A DNA stretch of 11,597 nt from a bacterium (GCA_030648695.1 JAUSHG010000055.1:1-11597); one strand, 5' to 3'; counted from the first letter of the stretch, positions 1-6,768 are shown. Program-made: numbers and translations. Notes: a model not told the origin generated them from the sequence alone.

Positions 1-56
1 TCGAACCAAGATACTCGCCTTCAGAGGGCGATGGCCTACCATTAGCCGATCCCGCA
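1..56 (-). tRNA. tRNA-Gln(CUG), 3' end cut by the window edge
   Basis: Read on the minus strand from 56, the sequence gives acceptor strand TGCGGGA, spacer TC, D stem GGC/GCC around a TAATGGTAG loop, and anticodon stem TCGCC/GGCGA. The seven-base loop is CTCTGAA, so the anticodon is CUG and it decodes glutamine CAG. The variable region and the start of the T arm (TTGG, TTCGA) follow, and then the window ends, so the 3' acceptor strand cannot be seen. A first base U (U1) is typical of bacterial tRNA-Gln. No intron lies in the visible part. Confidence 0.9.
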
Positions 57-66
57 ATGTTATCCA

Positions 67-95
67 AAGATACCCGAAAACTGCTTATTTTTCAA
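67..95 (-). promoter_or_regulatory. Promoter of tRNA-Gln
   Basis: On the minus strand a TTGAAA -35 box (95-90) is followed by a 17-nt spacer and a TATCTT -10 box (72-67). The first tRNA base is 10 nt further on, a normal distance for a tRNA transcript. Box identity and spacing are read directly from the sequence; activity is inferred. Confidence 0.6.
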
Positions 96-100
96 CCTAA

Positions 101-133
101 TAAACGGCTCACACTGGTAGTGTGAGCCGTTTA
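101..133 (-). terminator. Perfect 14-bp hairpin, possible terminator
   Basis: Arms TAAACGGCTCACAC (101-114) and its exact reverse complement (120-133) enclose a 5-nt loop, TGGTA. It lies between the end of the secreted-protein gene and the tRNA-Gln promoter, so it may stop minus-strand transcription. There is no T-run after it on either strand, so an ordinary Rho-independent mechanism is not clearly supported. It could instead be a palindromic repeat. Confidence 0.45.
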
Positions 134-139
134 AGCGCA

Positions 140-169
140 AACACTCCCCGGCCAAAGCCGGGGAGTGTT
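140..169 (-). terminator. Perfect 13-bp GC-rich hairpin, possible terminator
   Basis: Arms AACACTCCCCGGC (140-152) and its exact complement (157-169) enclose a CAAA loop. It lies 73 nt past the stop of the minus-strand secreted-protein gene and 6 nt from the next hairpin, forming a tandem pair. Stability favours a termination or mRNA 3'-end role, but only a weak U-rich stretch follows on the minus strand. Confidence 0.5.
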
Positions 170-221
170 AATTCAGGGAGAAGGGGTTCACATGCGGAAG
201 AGAGAAACAACCCCCCAAGGC

Positions 222-245
222 AGCCCCCTTTAGTAAGGGGGATTA
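222..245. repeat. Short palindromic repeat at a gene end
   Basis: CCCCCTT (224-230), loop TAGT, AAGGGGG (235-241), followed by ATTA that runs into the stop codon of the secreted-protein gene. A related hairpin (CCTCCTT, TACT, AAGGAGG, then AATAATTA) occurs at 8779-8796, also beside a stop codon. The two look like members of one dispersed palindrome family placed at gene ends. Confidence 0.55.
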
Positions 246-914
246 CGGAGAGATGAAGGTTCGCGGAATATCCCACTGTACATTGCCGTTTACGTCCACT
301 GATTCACGGACATAGAAGTACGGACTCTTTGATACTAAGCTGCTCAAGACCACGTTGGTATTGGCATCCACACTCGCATCAACGAAACTTGGAGCCGTTG
401 CATACAAGAATGGAAACGAGAGACCGTACATGATACGGCTTCGCGCCGGTTCGTTCGTTGACCAGCTGAACACCACGGAATTGGAGGTAGTCGCAAACGT
501 GCCTGCGGTCATGATGGGAGCGTGTACGTCCCCTACTGTTCCGCCTCCGCCGCCTGCGGCAATTGACGCGTTAATCACCGCAAGAGTTGCAGGGCCTACG
601 CGGCCATAGCCGGTTGCTGACACACTGCCACTGCAGATAATACCGCGCTTACACTGGAAGCGCTGTACTGCCGCTTGCGTAAGCGGACCGTAGAAACCGG
701 AAATAGTGCCTTCAGGATAGACGGTCGCATCAGTTGCGAGAAACAACTGCAGATTAGTTACATTGCTTCCCTGTGCACCCGGTCCGGCCGTGCCGCTGAG
801 CCCTACGAGAGCGAACGCTTTCGGTGCAAGGAAGACAGCACTCATGATAACCACCGCGCAGCCGATCGGAACCAGAAGAAGCGCAAACTTTTGAAACATT
901 ATTTTGTTGATCAT
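243..914 (-). CDS. Secreted peptidoglycan-binding-like / FN3-like surface protein
   Basis: A 223-residue protein. Residues 9-35 form a hydrophobic signal peptide or membrane anchor (FALLLVPIGCAVVIMSAVFL). Residues about 50-118 match the PG-binding type seen in many parcubacterial proteins: NVTNLQLFLATD, then GFYGPLTQAAVQRFQ, two cysteines (88 and 94), and YGRVGPATLAVIN. A glycine linker (121-125) leads to a fibronectin-III-like beta domain (about 130-223, with VVFSWSTNEPA and SKSPYFYVRSVD-like strands). It probably acts at the cell surface, though the ligand is unknown and the short C-terminal domain could be purely structural. The start at 914 is chosen because the signal peptide begins there; the frame stays open further upstream but through an unrelated repeat. 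An alternative ATG is at 899. No Shine-Dalgarno sequence is visible. Confidence 0.85.
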   Translation of the reverse strand: MINKIMFQKFALLLVPIGCAVVIMSAVFLAPKAFALVGLSGTAGPGAQGSNVTNLQLFLATDATVYPEGTISGFYGPLTQAAVQRFQCKRGIICSGSVSATGYGRVGPATLAVINASIAAGGGGGTVGDVHAPIMTAGTFATTSNSVVFSWSTNEPARSRIMYGLSFPFLYATAPSFVDASVDANTNVVLSSLVSKSPYFYVRESVDVNGNVQWDIPRTFISP

Positions 915-950
915 AAGATTGTTTAGTTTCTGCTCATAATGATTCGACCA

Positions 951-956
951 TTTATA
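951..956 (-). promoter_or_regulatory. Possible -10 box of the secreted-protein gene
   Basis: TATAAA on the minus strand, about 36 nt before the ATG at 914, within the AT-rich run TATAGATATAAAT. No convincing -35 box is seen. If used, the leader would be about 30 nt, unlike the leaderless genes elsewhere in the window. Confidence 0.3.
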
Positions 957-990
957 TCTATACAGACGCTTGAATTGGCCATTTCTTACC

Positions 991-1117
991 GTGAAGTACG
1001 AAATTCTCTTCTCTGTCATCCTCGCGCATGCGGGGATCCAGAATAGGGCTCGTTTTTTAAAAACTGGATTCCCGTTTTCACGGGAATGACAACCGGGAGT
1101 TGAGTTTCGTAATTCAC
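991..1117. repeat. Nested palindromic element (MITE/REP-like)
   Basis: The inner arms, 1015-1041 and 1064-1090, are imperfect 27-nt inverted repeats beginning GTCATCC or GTCATTCC and ending ATCCAG. Each arm contains its own small hairpin (CGCGCATGCG in one, CCCGTTTTCACGGG in the other). A 22-nt AT-rich spacer separates them. A second pair lies outside: GTGAAGTACGAAA (991-1003) and TTTCGTAATTCAC (1105-1117), complementary except at one base. The GTCATTCCCG...CGGGAATCCAG form resembles widespread bacterial palindromic repeats such as the neisserial dRS3-like type. No ORF lies inside. Confidence 0.7.
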
Positions 1118-1164
1118 AGTTTCTTACAATCCGGAGCAAAAGATGCACGAGCCGACCCTTTATG

Positions 1165-1170
1165 TATAAT
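1165..1170 (+). promoter_or_regulatory. Consensus -10 box giving a leaderless start
   Basis: A perfect TATAAT ends 6 nt before the ATG at 1177, so the expected first transcribed base is the A of that ATG. No good -35 hexamer is found at 16-18 nt. The box overlaps the earlier in-frame ATG at 1162, which argues against that codon being the start. Confidence 0.6.
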
Positions 1171-1176
1171 ACGCAG

Positions 1177-1851
1177 ATGACAAAGGCAGACACATCTATA
1201 CCGCGCAACCCCCACGGCTTGCCGCAGACGATTACGCTTGCACAGCTTGAACAGGGTGATTTGGAAGCGCCGCACGCTGAACACACTCGCGCGGGCAAGC
1301 TGGTTGAGCCGGTGGACGAGTCGCCCGACCTTGACCCCGTGCGCGAAGTGCTGTTGCGGGTTATTTTCGCGCTCGGCGGAATCATTCTGTTTCTCGTACT
1401 CGGAATTCTGGTACGAGCGCTCACGTATCTGCTTTCGGCAGATGAATTTATCCCCATCATCATTCTGCTCGCGCTCGGAGCATTCTCCGTGCTCGTGTTC
1501 AAGCGCCGGCAGCAGGAGATAGGCGACGGGGACGCGCTCAAGCTTTCGGAAGATGTGCGGAAGCTCCAGATTTTTCTCCAGATTATTCCCATCGGCTGCC
1601 TCACCGCCTCGCTCCTCTCCATTTTCATTGCGCGCTCCCCGTTTGCCTTTAACCTGAGTTTGGGTGCGGCGCTCCTTGCGCGCACGGTGAATCATGAAAT
1701 ATTCCAGTACATACTGGCGCGCAGAAGCCGCACCGACGGGAAAAGTCCGCAGACGAAAAAAGAAAGATACCTGCGCATCTTTCTCTCGTTTATCACCGCC
1801 AACTTTTTACTGCTGTTCGCGCTGCTGCTCCTGCGCTCAATGCACCGGTAA
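1177..1851 (+). CDS. Hypothetical multi-pass membrane protein
   Basis: A 224-residue protein of unrecognised family. Residues 1-57 are polar, acidic and proline-containing, probably cytoplasmic. Hydrophobic segments follow at about 61-80, 91-108, 132-151 and 200-219, with a weaker one near 156-170; the loop 109-130 (KRRQQEIGDGD) and the segment 181-199 are highly charged. The ending is basic (LLRSMHR). The start at 1177 is preferred over the ATG at 1162 because a TATAAT box overlaps the latter. It is the only plus-strand protein gene here, convergent with the inositol-phosphatase-family gene, whose stop is 21 nt away. No catalytic motif is visible and no function is proposed. Confidence 0.75.
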   Translation: MTKADTSIPRNPHGLPQTITLAQLEQGDLEAPHAEHTRAGKLVEPVDESPDLDPVREVLLRVIFALGGIILFLVLGILVRALTYLLSADEFIPIIILLALGAFSVLVFKRRQQEIGDGDALKLSEDVRKLQIFLQIIPIGCLTASLLSIFIARSPFAFNLSLGAALLARTVNHEIFQYILARRSRTDGKSPQTKKERYLRIFLSFITANFLLLFALLLLRSMHR

Positions 1852-1853
1852 AG

Positions 1854-1884
1854 AACTTTTGACCTTTGACCATTAACCTTTAAC
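1854..1884. repeat. TTAAC-type heptamer repeat between convergent genes
   Basis: Degenerate 7-nt units (CTTTTGA, CCTTTGA, CCATTAA, CCTTTAA) fill the gap between the plus-strand membrane-protein stop and the minus-strand phosphatase. They run over the last codons of the latter, so its C-terminal residues VKG and stop come from the repeat. GACCATTAACCTTTAAC (1868-1884) differs at one base from a segment inside pyrG (4217-4233). Confidence 0.65.
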
Positions 1885-2640
1885 AGAGGCGACAAGAGAA
1901 ACCAGCTTGTCGTGTATCTTGCCGTTTGACGCAATAAACGAATCCCCGTCGCCAAACTTCCACGGTGTTCCGTCCAAGTGCGTAATCAGGCCGCCGGCTT
2001 CTTCTACGATGAGCACTCCCGCCGCATAGTCCCACGAATTCAATCCGAGGCAAATGAACCCCTCCGTGCCGCCCCGCGCGAGAAACGCCAGTTCAAGCGC
2101 GGCACTGCCGAGATACCGTTTGGTTTTCACATACGACTCAACGCGTGAAAAAATCCGGTTCAGCCGTTCTTTTTCCTTCTTTCCCGGCCCGAACGAAATC
2201 ATGGCGTGCTGTGCATCTCCGTTTGAAACCCGCACAGGTTTTCCGTTCCAATAGGTCCCTTTTCCTTTTTCCGCAGAATAAAGTGTGTTTCCTACCGGCT
2301 GATACACGGCCGCGGCAACCGGACTGCCTTGTTGAAGCACGGCAACAGACACCCCAAAAATTGGAATGCCGTTTACAAAATTGGAGGTGCCGTCAAGCGG
2401 GTCTATCACCCACGTATACTCGGAAGCGCCCATGGTTTTCCCGCTCTCCTCCCCCAAAAATCCGTGGTCGGGAAACTGGCTTTTAATTTCAGTAATAATC
2501 GCCTCTTCGGCTTCCTTGTCCGCGCGCGTAACAAAACTCTTGTCGTCCTTCACCTCGCGCGCCACGCCGGTTTCATAATAGCGGGCAACAACCTCTCCCC
2601 CCTTTTGTGCGGCACGGATGGCAGTATTCAATAGTTGCAT
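1873..2640 (-). CDS. Inositol monophosphatase family phosphatase
   Basis: A 255-residue Mg-dependent sugar/inositol phosphate phosphatase of the IMPase fold (SuhB/CysQ/FBPase-like family). The metal-site motifs are present: GEES (63-66), IDPLDGTSNF (79-88) with D80 and D83, and the C-terminal NSWDYAAG (201-208) with D204. Size is normal for the family. The substrate cannot be fixed from motifs; inositol-1-phosphate, fructose-1,6-bisphosphate or 3'-phosphoadenosine phosphate are all possible. Placement just after class I aldolase makes a fructose-1,6-bisphosphatase role in gluconeogenesis attractive, but this is inference. The ATG at 2640 is chosen over a TTG three codons earlier; it directly follows repeat copy A. 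The last residues lie in a heptamer repeat. Confidence 0.88.
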   Translation of the reverse strand: MQLLNTAIRAAQKGGEVVARYYETGVAREVKDDKSFVTRADKEAEEAIITEIKSQFPDHGFLGEESGKTMGASEYTWVIDPLDGTSNFVNGIPIFGVSVAVLQQGSPVAAAVYQPVGNTLYSAEKGKGTYWNGKPVRVSNGDAQHAMISFGPGKKEKERLNRIFSRVESYVKTKRYLGSAALELAFLARGGTEGFICLGLNSWDYAAGVLIVEEAGGLITHLDGTPWKFGDGDSFIASNGKIHDKLVSLVASVKG

Positions 2641-2646
2641 AAGATA

Positions 2647-2758
2647 CAATCACCAAGAAACAAGTTCCAAACAATATCTAATAACCAAATTTCAATTCCA
2701 GAATGCCATTGGATTTTGAAAATTGAGTTTTGTTTGGTTATTGTATCTTGGAATTTGG
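2647..2758. repeat. Dispersed AT-rich repeat, copy A
   Basis: Fills the space between the aldolase stop and the phosphatase start. On the minus strand it begins CCAAATTCCAAGATACAATA, continues ACCAAACAAA, and ends with TGTTTGGAACTTG followed by TTTCTTGGTGATTG. Its two ends are imperfect inverted repeats. A second copy with the same ends but a different centre lies at 7615-7730. No ORF is inside. Confidence 0.7.
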
Positions 2759-3760
2759 CTATTCAGCCGAGAATTCTCCTCGGGAAGCGGCTGCGGTTTC
2801 TGAAATGCGTCGCTTGAAAACCTCCTGTGCCTTTGCTGTATTCTCCTCAATACCCTGCCACGCGGCCATCACGGGGTCCTGAAGTGCCCGCGAGTAGGAA
2901 AACGTGAGCGGCCACGGAGCACTTTTTGCCTGTGCAGTTTTTACAATCTCGTTGAGTCGCTCCGTTGCCTCCTGCGGAGTTTGTCCGCCGGAGAGAAATA
3001 CAATACCCGCTACTTCTTTTGGAACTCCCGCCATAAGCACCCGAACGGTTGCCTCTGCAACCTCCTGCGGACTTCTCTTCTCGCCTGATTCCTTGCCAGG
3101 CAGTACCATGCTGGTTTTGAGCAACAAGCTGTCAAGAGCCACCCCCGCTTTGTGTACCGCATCAAATGTAACCTTCAACGTATTTGCGACTACCTCTTCG
3201 CATCTTGCAAAGCTGTGATTGCCGTCAAGCAACACTTCCGGCTCTACAATCGGCACCAGTCCCGCCTGCTGACTTAACCGCGCATACTCGGCCATGCGCC
3301 GCGCGTTTTCCGCAACACATTCCGCGGAAGGCGTACCCTCGCCTATCCGGATGACCGCCCGCCACTTGGTAAACTGCGCTCCCATGTGTGCATACTCCGA
3401 AAGGCGCTCTGCAAGTCCATCAAGGCCTTTAGTTACCTCTTCGTCTTTGCCAAATGCTTCGGTCTTCTGGTCTACCTTGATGCCGGGAATAATACCCCGC
3501 CCCGCCAGAAACTCCGGAAACAACATTCCGCTATCGGTTTCCTGTCCAAGCGTTTCCTCGTAGAGGATAATACCCGAGAGATACTTCTCAATGTCCGGGG
3601 TAGTAAACAGAAGTTCGCGCCATTTGCGCCGCATGTCCTCCGTATCAGGAATGCCGTACTTATCAAACCGCTTTTTATTCGTGGACGGACTTTCATCCGC
3701 CGCGAGAATGCCTTTGCCGGAAGCCAGAAGTGTCTTTGCAGTGTTTTGTAGTGTGTTCAT
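2759..3760 (-). CDS. fba: Class I fructose-bisphosphate aldolase
   Basis: A 333-residue Schiff-base aldolase that interconverts fructose-1,6-bisphosphate with dihydroxyacetone phosphate and glyceraldehyde-3-phosphate. It resembles the eukaryotic-type class I family. Visible active-site landmarks are GILAADES (17-24) with D22, PGIKVD (92-97) with K95, FTKWRAVIRIGEGTPS with K132, PIVEPEVLLDG with E173 and E175, and the Schiff-base lysine K215 in LLLKTSMVLPG. FLSGGQ and FSYSRALQ, the C-terminal phosphate-binding strands, are also present. It is about 30 residues shorter than the 363-residue rabbit enzyme and lacks its C-terminal Tyr tail. Only repeat copy A separates it from the downstream phosphatase, so the two may be co-transcribed. 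The ATG at 3760 fits the family N-terminus; no Shine-Dalgarno sequence precedes it. Confidence 0.93.
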   Translation of the reverse strand: MNTLQNTAKTLLASGKGILAADESPSTNKKRFDKYGIPDTEDMRRKWRELLFTTPDIEKYLSGIILYEETLGQETDSGMLFPEFLAGRGIIPGIKVDQKTEAFGKDEEVTKGLDGLAERLSEYAHMGAQFTKWRAVIRIGEGTPSAECVAENARRMAEYARLSQQAGLVPIVEPEVLLDGNHSFARCEEVVANTLKVTFDAVHKAGVALDSLLLKTSMVLPGKESGEKRSPQEVAEATVRVLMAGVPKEVAGIVFLSGGQTPQEATERLNEIVKTAQAKSAPWPLTFSYSRALQDPVMAAWQGIEENTAKAQEVFKRRISETAAASRGEFSAE

Positions 3761-3774
3761 ACTAGAAATAAACT

Positions 3775-3780
3775 ACTATA
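3775..3780 (-). promoter_or_regulatory. Possible -10 box of aldolase gene
   Basis: TATAGT on the minus strand, 14 nt before the ATG, would give a leader of about 8 nt. The -35 region is weak (TTTATT at a 16-nt spacer). The 152 nt between this box and the pyrG-end palindrome hold no credible gene. Confidence 0.35.
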
Positions 3781-3912
3781 TGTTCTTGTTTTGTACAATA
3801 AAAACAAATTCCGACACATTTTAGAAATTTGTGAACCTTATCGCTAACATGAACAGAGCATGGCCATGAACGCAAATCCGATTCCAACGCCAATTGACAT
3901 ACTGAGGTGACT

Positions 3913-3940
3913 ATTCTGATGTTCTCAAGAACATCAGAAT
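3913..3940 (-). terminator. Perfect palindrome just after pyrG
   Basis: ATTCTGATGTTCT (3913-3925) and its exact complement (3928-3940) form a hairpin beginning 10 nt past the pyrG stop. No T-run follows on the minus strand (AGTCACC). It may terminate or protect the pyrG transcript 3' end, or be a palindromic repeat. A protein-binding operator for the downstream aldolase gene is possible but unsupported. Confidence 0.5.
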
Positions 3941-3950
3941 GTATCATGTC

Positions 3951-5645
3951 TTATTTGCTCCCTTTTTCGTGCCGGTCGGCGGCAGCTTTGAGAAAGGCGG
4001 TAAAGAGCGGATGCGGAGATAATGGGCGGGCCTGGAGTTCGGGATGAAACTGGGTGCCGAGGAAAAACGGGTGCACTTTGCGCGGAAGTTCGGCAATTTC
4101 CATAAGCACTCCATCAGGCGAGGTGCCGGAGAATACCAGCCCCGCCTTTTCCAGTTGCCCGATGTATTCGGGATTCACTTCATAGCGATGACGATGACGC
4201 TCTTCCACGCTCGCGCGACCATTAACTTTTAACTTTTCACTTTTGACATAGGACTGGTACGCAAGCGTACCCTCCTTTAGCACACACGAATACACACCGA
4301 GGCGCATGGTCGCACCGAACTTCCCTTCCGCCATGTGCTTCTTCTGCTCCGGCATGATGTCTATCACTGGATGTGGAGTGTCTTTGTTTATTTCGGTTGT
4401 GTTTGCGTCTGTGAGTCCCACTACATTGCGCGCGTATTCAACCACTGCCAATTGCATGCCATAGCAGAGCCCGAAATACGGAATCTTCTTTTCACGGGCA
4501 AACCGGATGGCCGACAGTTTCCCCTCTATGCCGGTTTCGCCGAATCCTCCCGGCACCAGAATGCCGTCAAATTCGGAAAGCATTGAAACCGAAGCAGTGT
4601 CCTTTTCAAAATCTTTTGCATTCACCCATGTCAGTTTCGGTTTCTTCCCTATCTTGTAGGCGGAGACCTTGAGGGCTTCAATCACTGAAATGTAGGCATC
4701 GGAGAGAACGAAGTCGCCGGTATCAAAATATTTGCCGATAACCGCAATCTTCACTTCGTCCGTAGCGCTCTTCATGCTTTCCACAAACTTTTTCCACACA
4801 GTAAGCCCGTCCCTTTTGACGCGGGTCTTTAGTTTAAGTGTCTCAAGCAAAATGCCGCTCAAATCATCTTTTTCAAAATTCACCGGCACTTCATAGATGC
4901 TCTCAATATCCGGCGCGGATATGACGCGGTTTGCCTCCACATTGCACCAGATGGCGAGTTTCTCTTTCCGCTTCTCATCCAGAGACACGGGACCGCGCGC
5001 GACAATAATATGCGGCTGGACTCCATAGGAATTGAGCTGACGCACCGCGTTTTGCGTGGGCTTCGTTTTCATCTCCCCGATGGTATGCGGAACGGGCAAA
5101 TAGGAAACCAAAATAAAAATCACGTCATCGGGATTTTTGAGATGCAAGGTGCGCGCCGCTTCAATGAAGAGCACATTCTGATAATCGCCGACCGTTCCGC
5201 CGATTTCCACTACCGTGATGTCGGAACCCGCCGCCTGCGCCGAGTGCATATAGCGGCGGCGTATTTCGTCGGTCACATGCGGAATGGCCTCCACAAACTT
5301 ACCCTTGTATTCCAATGCGCGCTCTTTATCAAGCACCGTGCGGTACACGAGGCCGCTCGTCATGTAATCCTCGGGCGAGAGGTCGCGATTGAGAAAACGC
5401 TCGTAGTTTCCCATGTCCTGGTCGGTTTCCAACCCGCTCTTCAAGACGAATACTTCGCCGTGTTCGGTGGGATTCATCGTACCCGCATCTACATTCAGGT
5501 ATGGGTCAACCTTGACGAGATTCACGCGAAAGCCCTTGGCCTGCAGGATGGCGCCGATGGAAGCAGTCGTAATGCCCTTGCCGACTCCCGACATAACTCC
5601 TCCTATCACGAATATGTATTTGTGTTTTTTCTTCGCTTTTGCCAT
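3951..5645 (-). CDS. pyrG: CTP synthase
   Basis: A 564-residue enzyme that aminates UTP to CTP with ATP and glutamine; cytosolic, last step of de novo CTP synthesis. The N-terminal synthase domain has the nucleotide loop GGVMSGVGKG (15-24), KVDPYLNVDAGTMNP (45-59), EHGEVFVL (61-68) and VVEIGGTVGD (145-154). The C-terminal glutamine amidotransferase domain (about 300-560) has GGFGETG (366-372), nucleophile C394 in GLCYGMQ, and H534/E536 in GTQFHPE. ERHRHRYEV (482-490) is conserved. Compared with E. coli, the loop just before ERHRHRYEV is about 9 residues longer, and that extra segment (about 466-477, YVKSEKLKVNGR) is encoded by a heptamer repeat. The ATG at 5645 is chosen over an upstream TTG at 5687, whose added residues come from repetitive AT-rich DNA. 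No Shine-Dalgarno sequence is seen. Confidence 0.96.
   Translation of the reverse strand: MAKAKKKHKYIFVIGGVMSGVGKGITTASIGAILQAKGFRVNLVKVDPYLNVDAGTMNPTEHGEVFVLKSGLETDQDMGNYERFLNRDLSPEDYMTSGLVYRTVLDKERALEYKGKFVEAIPHVTDEIRRRYMHSAQAAGSDITVVEIGGTVGDYQNVLFIEAARTLHLKNPDDVIFILVSYLPVPHTIGEMKTKPTQNAVRQLNSYGVQPHIIVARGPVSLDEKRKEKLAIWCNVEANRVISAPDIESIYEVPVNFEKDDLSGILLETLKLKTRVKRDGLTVWKKFVESMKSATDEVKIAVIGKYFDTGDFVLSDAYISVIEALKVSAYKIGKKPKLTWVNAKDFEKDTASVSMLSEFDGILVPGGFGETGIEGKLSAIRFAREKKIPYFGLCYGMQLAVVEYARNVVGLTDANTTEINKDTPHPVIDIMPEQKKHMAEGKFGATMRLGVYSCVLKEGTLAYQSYVKSEKLKVNGRASVEERHRHRYEVNPEYIGQLEKAGLVFSGTSPDGVLMEIAELPRKVHPFFLGTQFHPELQARPLSPHPLFTAFLKAAADRHEKGSK
4217..4246. repeat. Heptamer repeat inside pyrG
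   Basis: On the plus strand the run of units ATTAACT, TTTAACT, TTTCACT and TTTGAC lies within the pyrG coding region and keeps the frame. It encodes about VKSEKLKVNG. The 17-mer GACCATTAACTTTTAAC matches 16 of 17 bases at 1868-1884, and the same units fill the ftsE-ftsX gap. Confidence 0.7.
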
Positions 5646-5693
5646 TTTGGTAATACGCGATTTGTAATTCCGAATGTAACTTCTCAAAATTAA

Positions 5694-5812
5694 CCTAATT
5701 CACCTAATTATTCTAATTGACCTAATGAATGCCCGAAATATCTAATTCCCAGCTTGGAAATTGGGGATTGTGATTTGATTAGAATAATTAGAGCAATTAG
5801 TGTAATTAGAAT
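5694..5812. repeat. Two opposed arrays of a 9-nt CTAATT repeat
   Basis: Left array, four units: CCTAATTCA, CCTAATTAT, TCTAATTGA, CCTAATGAA (5694-5729). Right array, four units in the opposite orientation: GATTAGAAT, AATTAGAGC, AATTAGTGT, AATTAGAAT (5777-5812). A weaker central hairpin (ATTCCCA with TGGGGAT, 5745-5768) lies between. The whole fills the ftsX-pyrG gap and could fold as one long hairpin. No gene lies inside. Confidence 0.75.
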
Positions 5813-5836
5813 AATTTAAAATTCAGAGTGTTCGTA

Positions 5837-6763
5837 TTAAATATGTAAATATCTCCGTACTGCCCAGAAGCTGGACACCGCCCCGAGGATAATCCCTCCT
5901 CCCGCAATAATAACAAAGAAAAGGCCGAAATTGCCAAGATAGTACTCAAACAAGTTGAGTCCGCTTAAGAAGTTCTCGGTGGAATCCGCCAGATAGAACG
6001 TGAGCGGATAAAAGAGGATGAGCGTCAGGAGCGCTGCAGAGAGGCCGTAGAGAATGCCGGTTACCACAAACGGACCGCGGATGTAGGTGTTTGACGCACC
6101 CACCAGACGCATAACTCCGATTTCTTCGCGGGCAATGTAGAGCGCGAGCCGGATGGTATTGAAGGAAATAATCACGGAGAGAATCACGAGCAGTATGATG
6201 AGTCCGAACCCAAGCGTTTTGGCGGAATCAATAATGTGGGTTAGGCGGTCAATCGCGGCCTTGTTGTCGTAATAGTTAATCTCATCAATCAGCGGTTTCT
6301 GGTCGCGCGCGAGCGCGTTATCGCCCTTGAGAAATTCGGCGATACCCTCATACTGCGACGGCTCAAGCGCGCGGATGTTTAGAATCGCGCCGAGCGGATT
6401 GTCCGGCAATTCTTTGAGCGCCTGCAGAGTAAGCTCGTCATTTTCGTGCCGTTTTTTGAAATTCAGGAGTGCCTGTTCGCGGGAGATATACTCTACATCC
6501 TTGACTTCAGGAAGCGCGCGCAGGGATTCGGCAAGCGCAAGCACTTCCTCTTCTACGGCACGTGTCTGGAAGTACACATTCACATCCACTTTATTCTTCA
6601 CGGCTTCCAGAGTTGAGGTAAGGGTTGCGGAGAGAAACACGACTCCTCCGATACAGAAGAGCGTCACGGTCATGACGAGCACCGCCGCGAGAGACACGAA
6701 CCCGTTGCGGTAAAAGTTCATAAATCCCGCCCGCATCAAACGTTTTGCATTCATCCACAACAT
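5837..6763 (-). CDS. ftsX: Cell division protein FtsX
   Basis: A 308-residue membrane subunit of the FtsEX complex, which couples ATP hydrolysis by FtsE to activation of cell-wall hydrolases at the division site. It has a short cytoplasmic N-terminus (RAGFMNFYRNGFVSLA), TM1 at about 24-47, a large extracytoplasmic domain (48-183) with the family pattern VDVNVYFQ...LPEVKDVEYISREQAL, then TM2 (184-206), TM3 (232-254) and TM4 (278-300). The cytoplasmic loop EEIGVMRLVGASNTYIRGPF (213-232) after TM2 is characteristic. It lies downstream of ftsE on the same strand, but 157 nt of repeats separate them, whereas these genes usually touch or overlap. The ATG at 6763 matches the family N-terminus. Confidence 0.93.
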   Translation of the reverse strand: MLWMNAKRLMRAGFMNFYRNGFVSLAAVLVMTVTLFCIGGVVFLSATLTSTLEAVKNKVDVNVYFQTRAVEEEVLALAESLRALPEVKDVEYISREQALLNFKKRHENDELTLQALKELPDNPLGAILNIRALEPSQYEGIAEFLKGDNALARDQKPLIDEINYYDNKAAIDRLTHIIDSAKTLGFGLIILLVILSVIISFNTIRLALYIAREEIGVMRLVGASNTYIRGPFVVTGILYGLSAALLTLILFYPLTFYLADSTENFLSGLNLFEYYLGNFGLFFVIIAGGGIILGAVSSFWAVRRYLHI

Positions 6764-6768
6764 AATTT

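Noticed and set aside
915..1685. Long N-terminal extension of the secreted-protein frame on the minus strand
   Set aside because: The added part is antisense to the plus-strand membrane protein, crosses the palindromic element, and has no family features; the signal peptide begins at 914.
3762..3947. 61-residue minus-strand ORF between pyrG and aldolase
   Set aside because: No promoter, start context or recognisable features, and its start lies beside the pyrG-end palindrome; likely chance.
5646..5687. TTG start for pyrG, 14 residues upstream
   Set aside because: The added residues come from repetitive AT-rich sequence, and the ATG at 5645 gives the normal enzyme N-terminus.
5694..5812. CRISPR array
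   Set aside because: Units are 9 nt without unique spacers, in two opposed blocks, and there are no cas genes. The heptamer arrays fail for the same reasons.
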